Source: Phoma sp. XZ068
Lineage: Eukaryota > Ascomycota > Dothideomycetes > Pleosporales > Didymellaceae
Direction of reading: 5' to 3'
Assembly (NCBI GenBank): GCA_004835665.1
Contig: RBKR01000024.1
Span: 434,001-498,000 of the forward strand
Length of the DNA stretch: 64,000 nt
The notes below the pieces were generated by a model. It was given only the letters and a program-made list of their open reading frames with translations. It ran no database searches and had not been told where the DNA came from. Positions 11,771 through 21,400 of this stretch are shown in pieces (position 1 is the stretch's first letter; every line of letters begins with the position of its first letter). A program made the position numbers and the translations under genes.

Positions 11771-12646
11771 ATGATGACACTGGTGGACACGTTTGTTCGA
11801 ATCGAACCATTCCGCAGCGCTATTTTGTCTTTACTCCGCCCATTCGACCTATCGCGGCTCTTGAAAGCTACTCACTGTACGCTTTCAGAATGGGAGCATA
11901 GCACATACATGAATGTTCTAGACGACATATTTGAAGACTCGTCACCAATTTTTCAGATGGCGAAGGTGGGGATGACAGTTAGGATCCTTGGGTCAGACAT
12001 CGAGACACTCCAGATGCGGTTGAAGGATCCTTTGGCACACTCCAATCAAGACTATCGCCTTTTTGCCACTCAAGACTACCACCTCTTTGCTCTTGTTTCA
12101 GATCGTCAAAGAGATTCAAAGAATAGTGCAACACTAGTTCGAGATTATCGCCAGTCTTCAGAGCAGGGCCTTGTTCCAGATGATTTTAGTCTTCCTGAGC
12201 TTTATGCTCGCTTTGATTCATCTGTTGCAACACAAATCGCTGCTTTCTCCCGATGGATACTCTGTGCCCCATACCTTGCCGGCACAATGCCCAATCTGTT
12301 ACCTGGGTGGATACCATTCCTTAGTACACCACCCAACGTTCATGTACACACATACATGTCCACATACAATGACTGCAACCGCAAGACTCTATACATGAGC
12401 CATAGTCTCACCCGACATCTGTTTAGTATCAAAACGCATAAGAGCTTACTTAGTGATCCATCAAGTTTGAGTACTTTTTGTCTTAGGATGGATAGGTCTG
12501 GTACGGTCGTGCAGAGCCTGAAAGGTAATCTCATTGTGGCCTCCTTCGATCTATTGGAAGAAACTCAACGTCAAGGACAGGCTCAATTTGTGATTGTACA
12601 CACTCTATATTCTTCACATTGTTCTATAACTGTAAACCTCTGCTAG
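11771..12646 (+). CDS. Hypothetical protein, F-box-like N-terminus
   Basis: Open frame of 291 residues in otherwise stop-rich DNA. Its survival there, and a sensible composition, suggest it is or recently was coding. The N-terminal LLRPFDLSRLLKATHCTLSEWE looks like a degenerate F-box-like helix pair; the middle has WILCAPYLAGTMPNLLPGWIPF, and the C-terminal half is Ser/Thr/Leu rich. No catalytic motif or signal peptide is visible. I do not recognise the family. It may be the first exon of a longer gene whose 3' part has decayed. Confidence 0.4.
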   Translation: MMTLVDTFVRIEPFRSAILSLLRPFDLSRLLKATHCTLSEWEHSTYMNVLDDIFEDSSPIFQMAKVGMTVRILGSDIETLQMRLKDPLAHSNQDYRLFATQDYHLFALVSDRQRDSKNSATLVRDYRQSSEQGLVPDDFSLPELYARFDSSVATQIAAFSRWILCAPYLAGTMPNLLPGWIPFLSTPPNVHVHTYMSTYNDCNRKTLYMSHSLTRHLFSIKTHKSLLSDPSSLSTFCLRMDRSGTVVQSLKGNLIVASFDLLEETQRQGQAQFVIVHTLYSSHCSITVNLC

Positions 12647-12959
12647 GCTTAAAACGCTAAGGCGACCAACACGTTCAGATTAGAACTTTTCCTTTAACCT
12701 GAAAAAAGGTAGCGGTACGTAGCAAAGATTGCGGTTTCTCAAATTCAATTATAAGATGTGATAATATACTGGAACTGTCCCCCACTCAACTGTTAGACGT
12801 CATGCTAACTATTCATGCATGTATTTAAATTATTAGTTATTGGCGGCTTGCTGATGAGCCTTTAAAATCTTTTACTTGGACCTTGTTCTACTCTACACCC
12901 TATTGATTTAAGCATACCCAGGGGTTATTACTCAGCAATAGAGGAGAAAGTCTGCGAAA

Positions 12960-13619
12960 CATTATAACTCTTACTGCTGCCCAGCTTGCAGAGAAAAGAA
13001 AAAGGAACCGAGACAGTCAGCGAAAGTAGAGCCAGAGAACAAAAGATCAGATTGGCTCTCTTCAACGCCAGGTTAGAAACTGACTATTTATCGGTAGACT
13101 ATTATATTAACAGCTTCAGAACAGAGAGCTTGAGCAAGACAACGTAACACTACAGGAGCAACTGCTACACGCATTAGCATCTATAGAAGTGTTAGAAAAG
13201 GGTGCGATGTCGCAAAATAGTTCTGCCTTCCAGTTGAGCGTGCACGTCTAATCTCTGTTACGTTTCAGTGTTGGAACGAGGCAATAACAGCAGCTCCAGC
13301 AGATACCTACATTCGCTCGCCATCCACTTCTAGCGTATTCTACTATGATTCATCTAACTTCATCCAACCATCACTAGCATCGCAGATGGACTATGATTCA
13401 TTGAGTAGGAATTTCTTGCCACCTTTAACCTCTTTGCACAATTCCTTTGATATAAGTGGCTGTCCGGATATAGGTAGTATCTATCAATGCATTATTGAGT
13501 TAGAAAACAATTAGGAGTACAGTTCCCTATATTTATCACCGGACATAACGCTAACCAGGACAGTAGGCGGCGCGTTAGAAGAGTTTGACACATGGGAGAC
13601 ACAAGAGCAAGAAGAATAG
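12960..13619 (+). pseudogene. Decayed bZIP transcription factor
   Basis: The translation near 12975 gives AAQLAEKRKRNRDSQRK, the basic region of a bZIP protein, followed by a TAG and then SQRTKDQIGSLQRQ. An intron (about 13070-13112, gttaga...aacag) leads to the leucine-zipper-like LQNRELEQDNVTLQEQLLHA. A second exon from about 13270 is open for about 80 codons (SPSTSSVFYYDSSNFIQPSL, then FLPPLTSLHNSFDISGCPDI), reaches a TAG after ELENN and ends at 13617-13619. Only two internal stops are seen, both explainable by C-to-T change. Fungal bZIP regulators often control metabolite clusters, so this may have been the local regulator. The 5' end was not located. Confidence 0.65.
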
Positions 13620-15578
13620 TTTCATTAAGTTACATAAGTGCATCTTTATGTCACGTAGTCTCAAGCTATTAGACATAATGTCTAACACGTGATCACCTCT
13701 TCTAAAACTATGTACGCAAGATTAATATGTATCTTGTGACCAATAATAACATAGCTACAAAGAAATTACATATTGTGTCACTAGAATCTTAGAGTATACA
13801 GTGATTAAGCACAGCTTCAGGGCCATGAGCATCTCTATCTGTAATAGAGTTGACAGGTAAGAATCAGGTGGTCATTCTTATATTCTAACCCTATAATCTT
13901 CCACGTTTTCTTTTCCTGGGCCGGTGTGTATCGTTATTAGTGCCGTGGGCACTGGCACTATCCGCCCATCTAACAAGTTTGCCTCCCTTGGGCAAGCTCC
14001 TGTAAGGGGGGGTACGTTCGAGTGCTTCTTGGAGACGAGATACTACGCTGTCTATCTTACTTGAGATGTGTTTTTGCTGCTCCGCCAGGTCATTTAGTTC
14101 GTCTAAAAGATCTACTGCGTTGGTGCCATTCTCCTCAGGCTGATGCTCTACCTGACTTCTTAGTACTAGTCAATGAGTAGGGAGGAGAGTCCTACTAGCG
14201 TTGAGGTGTGAGACTGTCCTTTTTGTCTCGCGCGACGCGCATTCGCTGGGTCGCTCGTCATTATTCTTATAACCAGACTGCTTGCTTGCAGGTGCTGGAT
14301 GAACGGTATCATCCCTGACTACTGGACACTTTTGATACTCCTTAGATGATCAGTAATAGCCGCCAATCGTACAACATTATATATACCTGATACCATGTAT
14401 CGTCTGGAATAGTTTCTTGAGAGTTCATCACGCGAGAATGTACCAGTTGCGAGATAGCAGTTAGATAACATTGTCAGAAGCATTGCAAGCTCATTTATAT
14501 ACCAGTGATCCTCACTAGACTAGCTGGGTTGTTTCATGCGTTACGCAATGAAATCTCAAGCCCTCGCAGGGTATGATGGTCCTATGTAGCGTGGCTTAAA
14601 TTGTCTGCACGCCAGTAGGGACGTGAACACCCAGTCGGTGGAGCGAAGCGAATAGAGGCCGGACTCCTATTGAGACTTGATGCCAAGGGAACTGGAGCTT
14701 TCATTCCCTCTCTAGGGCCTTCCTACATTCAGTAATCGTACCGTTCTATAGAGCTTTCATGGAGATATGAATATGGCCCGAAATATAAATTATCTTCCCT
14801 CCTCAAGCAGTGGCTCTCGAGTGCGGCCACGGTCAATCCTTTACTCCGCAACAGAACCCTCACAACCCGCATTTTCCTGTGCAATTTTTGAAGATATTTA
14901 ATCAACTGTACTAGCCCACCAACGCCCTGCATTGTCGCACCGGGAATTTTATGTTGCCCTGGTCTGTATCTAACGATGCGCTCCTTGATCATGTTTATCT
15001 CTTAGGCCTGGAAAACCCCTGCAAGAGGAGATATGCAGGGTACCTTGACTTTGAGTAATAAATACTCTGTGCAAATACCAGTGTTCAAAAAGACATATAG
15101 TCACTAGCGAATGTAGGTTTACCTTCAGCATGCAGTTGCAACGTTATCTCTGCGCCACCACAGGCTTGCAGCAAGTCTGAGCAATCCCCTAGTTACAAGC
15201 GGCGGAACTGTCCCCAGACATGTTAGTAGTTGCTCAATAGCTCCGCAACACTTCTTAGCGTAACGCTGCCTAGGATGGCCTGTGCGTCGCTGATCTGTGC
15301 CCTTGGCATGTCGCGCACGCCCTTGCCATTCGTCGCTCTTCTAAGCGATGCGTCGCTCGATTGCCGCAACACCATAACATTACAACTTCTGTTCTTGAAA
15401 CGCCCGCCCCCTTTTGTGATGGCCCCAATTTGTCCTCCCCCTCCTCCACAGTGAGCTTAGCTTTATATCTACCACATTTCCCTTTGTGCTGACGATTGCT
15501 CGACCAGAGACGCCCTCCCGCCTGAAAAGACCGTTATGCCCATTGTTCTCGATAACCGACCTCACCACTGTCGTGGAT
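13620..15578. other. AT-rich region with a coiled-coil-like minus-strand fragment
   Basis: On the minus strand around 14160-13880, one frame reads NAVDLLDELNDLAEQQKHIS, continues with SKIDSVVSRLQEALERT, then after a frame change GKLVRWADSASAHGTNNDTH and RPRKRKRG. It looks like a charged coiled coil with a basic tail from a decayed nuclear protein, but I cannot name it. A short minus ORF at 14729-14992 is unrecognised. The rest has frequent stops. Confidence 0.35.
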
Positions 15579-16344
15579 ATGACAAGGGCCAAAAACATTG
15601 CTGTACACAAGATCGACAAATCGATATGGCACCTGCAAGACTCTGACCGCATACTCAAGCGAGGGCCCAACGTGAAGGTCTCAGAGGCAGAAGCACTGCG
15701 ATTTGTTGCCTCATCAACCCAGGTGCCTATTCCGGAGGTGTTCGGGGCTTACGAAAAGGATGGCTTTGGAAACATCTTCATGTCTAGAGCAACCGGAACC
15801 CCGCTCCATAACGTCTTGTACACCTTGGATGAGGCACAGATAGAAAGGGTGACCACACAGCTATCTGGATTTGTCAGGAGCTGGATGGGTCTACGTGGCG
15901 ATTATTTCGGATCTATGGGCTTCAAAGCATGTCGCGACGTTTTTTTTCAACACTTGCCTGCCGCAAACATGCTAAACCGGGCATACGGCCCTTTCAGAAC
16001 ACGTACAGAATACTGCAGCGGGCTTGTTGACGCACTTCAAAACTCCAGACCTGGTGGACGATTCGATGCCAACGATGCGCACCTGATAGAAAGAATCCAG
16101 CGCCTCGGTGACGGATGCGCCAGACAACATACTCGTTGACGATCAATTGAACGTGGTTGCAATCGTGGATATGGGAGTTTCGGGGTTCAGTATACCTGAA
16201 CGGGAATATTTCGAAGCAAAATCCCGGGCTCGGAATCCTGTGTGGTCTTCCATGATCGATTGTATAATTCCGAAGATATCAGATGACACTTACGCCTTAC
16301 TATTAGAGCTTGAGCGAGAGCTTGCACGATACAGTGGGCTATGA
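15579..16344 (+). pseudogene. Aminoglycoside-phosphotransferase-like kinase, frameshifted with catalytic loop lost
   Basis: APH-fold small-molecule kinase family, common in fungi. The frame from ATG 15579 gives the N-lobe (DSDRILKRGPNVKVSEAEAL, then RFVASSTQVPIPEVFGAYE) and central part (GNIFMSRATGTPL; RPGGRFDANDAHLIERIQRL) and stops at 16137-16139. A second frame, overlapping from about 16108, carries APDNILVDDQLNVVAIVDMG and then the C-lobe to 16344. In intact relatives a catalytic loop of the form THGDL-x-PDNILVD sits exactly at this junction. Here only GD and APDNILVD remain, so several codons including the loop His are missing and the frame is shifted. This is a deletion plus frameshift rather than a stop-codon pattern. 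Confidence 0.75.
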
Positions 16345-17075
16345 TGTTTATGGAAATTTGCATCTCCTTGATCGCCTCAATCTCTATCTTCTCGCTGCGA
16401 TCCATCTCCCACCTACCGCCGCTGCAACGTCCTTAGAAGGCTTCCCAACAATTCCTTCAACCCAACCCGAGGTACCGGCAGGGAGTAGCTCCTCAGCTTC
16501 GAGTGCAATTACGCACTCAAGAGTCCAGTCTTGACACCGGTCCTGCAGCAATTAGAAATATGTTCAGTCATTAGCAACAGTGTGCTTACTTTGTTATTTC
16601 GTGGTGCTGGTCTTCACAACCTCATTGTACTTGGTCGACTCGATGTAACCCAAAAGTACCCTCCCTTCACAAGTCTGGCTTTCCAATGGGTGACCACTTC
16701 GAGTTTCGAACTAATAAATCAATCCCTGAAAAGAGATCAACTGTACGTGCAGGAGGTTCCCAACCTCGTTTCTTGGGTTGAAAAACAAGAATCCCCAATG
16801 TGAACGGTGATTTGGGTCTTCTCCATCCCCATAGACTCCGATCGACAATGTATAGTACGACATTAGCTCGCGCAGCATGGGTGTTCGAGGCTCGGTATCG
16901 AGAAGTGTTTAAGAAAGTTGGACGGAAGGCAGGACTGACACGACACAATGATCGAGCAGAGGCGACTTAAATAGATGTATTGTTTTGTTATGCAGCTAGA
17001 GTGTTTCTAATAACATCACACTGCTCCAAGATACATCGGCGCTCCAGCTCCAGCCCTTGAACTCTGGTTCTCTTC
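16345..17075. other. No recognised gene
   Basis: Short open frames only (for example 16531-16803 plus). The stretch just before 17076 leads into a minisatellite. Confidence 0.35.
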
Positions 17076-17279
17076 GCTCCTGAAAACGCTCTGCTCCTGA
17101 AAACGCTCTGCTCCTGTAAACGCTCTGCTCCTGTAAACGCCCTGCTCCTGTAAACTCCTCGCTCCTGAAAACGCCCTGCTCTTGAGAACGCCCTGCTCTT
17201 GAAAACGCCCTGCTTCTGAAAACGCTCTGTTCCTGAAAACGCCCTGCTCCTGTAAACGCTCTGCTCCTGTAAACGCTCT
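17076..17279. repeat. 17-bp minisatellite, 12 units
   Basis: Twelve head-to-tail copies of a 17-bp unit with consensus gctcctgaaaacgctct (variants a/t at the eighth base and t/c near the end) fill exactly 204 bp. Because 17 is not a multiple of three, three units make a 17-residue period; the minus frame (16988-17326) is open throughout and repeats QEQSVYRSRAF / QKQGVFKSRAF-like blocks. I regard this as repeat-driven openness, not a proven gene. More degenerate aaacggttagttt-like motifs follow to about 17330. Confidence 0.9.
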
Positions 17280-17985
17280 ACTACATAAACGGTTAGTTTA
17301 CACAAACGGTTGGTTTGCATAAACAATAGGTAAACATGAAAAGGGATGATTAACCACTAAGCGTGTAAACCAAGCGTTGTTGATGGTAAACGAGAGCTTA
17401 ATGCGTGCTCCCTCAATGTCGCCCGGCTAACTCATTTAGGATAGGTTTCACGAGGTCTGACCTCCTTAAACACTGCAGAAATGCACTAGCTAGAATTACA
17501 TAGGAAATAGCGGAACAAAACGGCTTGGGAATTGTAATGGCTGCCAATCGTCTACTAGCTGAAGGTCATACCTCTCATCCTCTTGTCCATATTCGTCGAT
17601 TTCTTCGCCCGCATTCGCTACCATTGAATACGAATTTGGCACGAACCCCTTAAGTATCGATAAAACCAGAGCATCTGCGAGGTGACTGACCTGAACGCCT
17701 TTAGGGTATCCATGTAACAGATATGTCACAAGCATTCCCAACTTCTTATCCGACAACTTGCTGGTTTTATTACTGGACACTTCGTTAGCAATTCAATTGG
17801 CATGAGCCTGGTGCTGTATCTTACACGTGAGTTGCTAGTTCAGGGCCACAGGTTAGAACGATACCAAGTCCAAGATGAGAGACGACAAAAGACCATCTCT
17901 TTCCAATTCTTTTGTGATACATAAATCTACTCAAGCGCTTTTCTTTCGCCTTTGCGCTGATGTTCTGATCATGGCGATTGTATAT
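17280..17985. other. Left flank of the copia element, no recognised gene
   Basis: A minus frame at 17496-17780 (LSDKKLGMLVTYLLHGYPKG, then VQVSHLADALVLSILKGFVP) has plausible composition but no family that I know. It lacks an ATG and may be an exon or relic. Confidence 0.3.
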
Positions 17986-18129
17986 TGTAAGCAAGGGGTG
18001 GCATTAGGATTGGGTCTCATGTATGAGTGTATTGTTGTCTGTATGTACAAGTGTGATCTGAGCTCGAAAGTAGTCGGACCCATTAGTCATGCCTGCAGAG
18101 CAGTCATGTGATGTGGTCCTAGGCTTACA
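17986..18129 (-). repeat. Copia 3' LTR
   Basis: 144 bp, identical to the copy at 23232-23375; termini TGTAAGC/GCTTACA. Confidence 0.95.
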
Positions 18130-18140
18130 CACCCCCTTCA
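18130..18140 (-). promoter_or_regulatory. Copia polypurine tract
   Basis: Immediately internal to the 3' LTR the minus strand reads gaagggggtg, the expected primer site for plus-strand DNA synthesis. Confidence 0.7.
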
Positions 18141-18403
18141 GGTTCGAACGCATGTTGGAAGCTGATGTGATCGTAGACCACCCCCTGCCGTGTGACTGGC
18201 AGAGCTGCATTAGGTGTGGGCTAGTACCGCTGACGGTGCAGTTCCAGGTGGGCGATCGTCTGCCGTCGCAGTGTTGGTGGACTTCTGCTCTATGTGTCGG
18301 GCGTCCCCAGAGCTTGTAAGTTTTCGAGGTCCTTTTTGCTTCGCGTTCTTTTTGGTCGGGTAGTGCTTGGCCTTTGGGCTGAGCTAGATGCCTTTTGTTG
18401 AGC

Positions 18404-21400
18404 TTACTGCTCTAGTTTAGGGAAGGGTTTGAAGTGAAGAAGTGAAACCCAATGTTCGTGCTTTTGTCGAGGTAAAAGTTTTGTAAGACCGTCTGCTGGT
18501 TGACAGTTAGTTTGGGTGTATGAAATGTTGATATTATTTGACTGTGATTCTTGACGCAGCCAGTGATGATGAATGTCGACGTGCCGAAGGCTCGTCTTGA
18601 GGCGAGGTGTGGCAGCCTTGAGAAGGCGTATTGTTTGTTGGTTATCGCAGTACAGTAGTTGCTCATTGTTTGGATCGAAGCCGATATCACGGAACACTCT
18701 CCACCACCATATGAGCTCAGTGCCTGCGGACGAAGCGGCGATAAGCTCTGCTTCTGTGGTTGATTTAGTGACACATCGCTGTAGAGTAGCTTTCCAGTCA
18801 ATAGGACCACCGAAAAGGAAGAAGATGTAGCCCTGCGAGCTTTTCCGAGTAGCCTTGTGATCAGCGTACGATGCGTCCGTGGCTCCGTAGAAGTCTGTTT
18901 CGCACTGGTCTGAGATGTGGGCAACATCGGTGGAGACGGAGGCGTTGTAATACAGTGATAGATTTCGTGTGTTCTGCAGGTATGCTATCGTTTGATACGC
19001 CGCGTCGATATGGCGTTGTGAAGGATTGATGAGAAACTCTGCTAGTTTCGAATGGGCTTTTGCGACGTCTGGCCGTGTTGCTCCGGCTACGTATCCGATC
19101 GAACCTACTAGTTGGGCGTATCTGTGCGTGTTCGCATCGTTCTTCGGCTCGCTGGACGGAAGTAGCTCTTCTAGTGGAAGTGGAGTCGAAGGAGGTCGGC
19201 TGAAAGCCTTTGGAGAGGAGTACTTGTGAGCGATCTTATCGATGTACGATGCTTGTGATAGCCATATCGCTCCGTTGACGCGATCGCGATGGATCTTTGT
19301 ACCGCAGAACACTTCGAGCTCTCCGAGCGATCGAATCTCGTATTTGCGTAGGAGTCTTCGCTCAAAGTCATCGAGTGCTGCCGTGTGAGCTGGCAGGCAC
19401 AGAACAACGATGTCGTCAACGTAGAAGAACACGAGAAGCTTGTCGTTCTTCCACAGACATGGTGCATCCTTGACTTCGTGAAGTCCGAGCTCAGTAAGGG
19501 TTTTGGTGAGCTCCTTGTACCAAAGTAGTGGAGATGTCTTGAGACCGTACAGCGCTCGATTGAGCTTCCACAAGTGGTCTGTGTCAGTGAAGCCTTCTGG
19601 TAGGTGACAGTAAACAGGCGTTGTGAGCTGTGCATTAGTGAACGCATTAACAGCGTCGTACTGGCGGATCTCCATGTTGAAGTAGGCAGCAATTGCCATA
19701 AGTACTCGGAAGATGCGCATAGCTAGTGTTGCCGCGTAGGTGTCTTCAGCCGTGGTTTGAAGATCGCCGCGCACGCAGATACGAGCTTTGTACTTGGTAA
19801 GGTATCCTTCACTGTCGAGCTTGTACTTGAACACCCAGAGAAGAGGAAGGACTTCGTTATTCTGAGCGTCGAAGTGGCTCCAAGTAATCTTTTCAAAGGT
19901 GTCTTTTCGCTTGACGATTTCCATCTCTTGTTGCATGGCTCTGATAAATCCCTCTTTGTGTGGACAAGGGAGCTTCATAACATCCTTGTAGAACCGTGGT
20001 TCAGGTGGAAGAGCGGTATGATGAAACTGCGTCTTCGGTGCTTTTGTAGATGCAGCTACGAATGATGACCAGTATGCACTAACAAAGAAGCTGCTACTCT
20101 TTCTTGTTGGTTTTCTGGGTCTTTTCGAACCTTCTGAGAGTATGTGGGATGAGCGCAAGTTGCCGTCGATTAGCTCCCTATTCTGAGCTAGGTTTGAATC
20201 GACTGAAGTATCTCGTCTACGTTTTCTAGAAGGACTCGCTTGATTTGTTATTGACTCTCCCTGCTGTGCGACTTCTGGGGCGCCAGGGAAACTTTGAGTA
20301 AGCGATTGGATGCTTTGTGACCTTTGGATGGCAGTGTGGCTTCGTGATGTTGGAGCTGGTGTTGGGAACATAGTTGGCTCAGTGTCTTTGTCTAGACTTG
20401 CTTGACCGAGTTGGGGTCGGAGTTGTTCAGTGGACGCAGGTTGAGCTGCGAGTTGTTCGCTGTCCACTGTTTCATCCTCTGATGTGTCTTCCGGATTATG
20501 AAGAGTTGGCATGCGCCATGTTTGGATGAAATCTTCGAGGTCAGAGCCTTGTAGGATTGATTCCTCATCGTTTTGCTTTGGTTGGTAGAACATGGTTTCC
20601 TTGAATGTCACGTCACGCAGTCGAACGACTTTGCCTTGATGCGCTCTACTCTTGGCTCCTGGTAGCCATATTCGGTAGACGTTTGATGCGTCGTAGCCAA
20701 CTAGGTATCCAACATGCGAACGTGGGCTAAGCTTGTCTCCTCTTGGTATTTGCTGGCGCAGTGCGTACGCTCGACAACCATAGAAATTTAGGTGAGCTAA
20801 AGAGGGCTTTTTGCCATACGCCATTTCGAACGGAGTTTTCCAACCAAGTGCTTTCGTGGGAGTTCGGTTGAGCAGATATCCAGCACACATATACACCTCG
20901 GGACTGAGGGCTAGAGGCAGGTTTGATCCGACTCGCATGGATCGGCTACGGTCAATAAGGCTTTTGCCTGATCGCTCAGCAGAGCCGTTCTGCTCTTTGA
21001 CGTGTGGTGCTCGAATCTGGAACTTGATGCCTTCTTGGTGGCAGTAGGCTCGAGCTGAGTTGTCAGTGATGCCATACCCTCTCTCGTCGTCCGCGATGAG
21101 GAATGTGACTGTGGCGTTGAACTCGCGTTTGATGCTTCGATCCAGACGTCTGAGTACACCAAGAAGCGTTAATTTGTCACGTTTGGGAATTGTGAATACA
21201 AAGTGAAACTTCGTGTAGAGGTCGATACCATGAAAGACGTATTGATGGCCGTTATAAGCAGTTGCGTCAAGTCCGATGAGATCAATAGCCACTGTCTCGA
21301 ACGGCCGAGATGCTCCCAACTCGTGACCGATTCGGCGCGACACAATCTGATGACCTTTGTTTTGGGAGCATTCTTCGCAGTTGATCGTCTTTGGTGAGCC

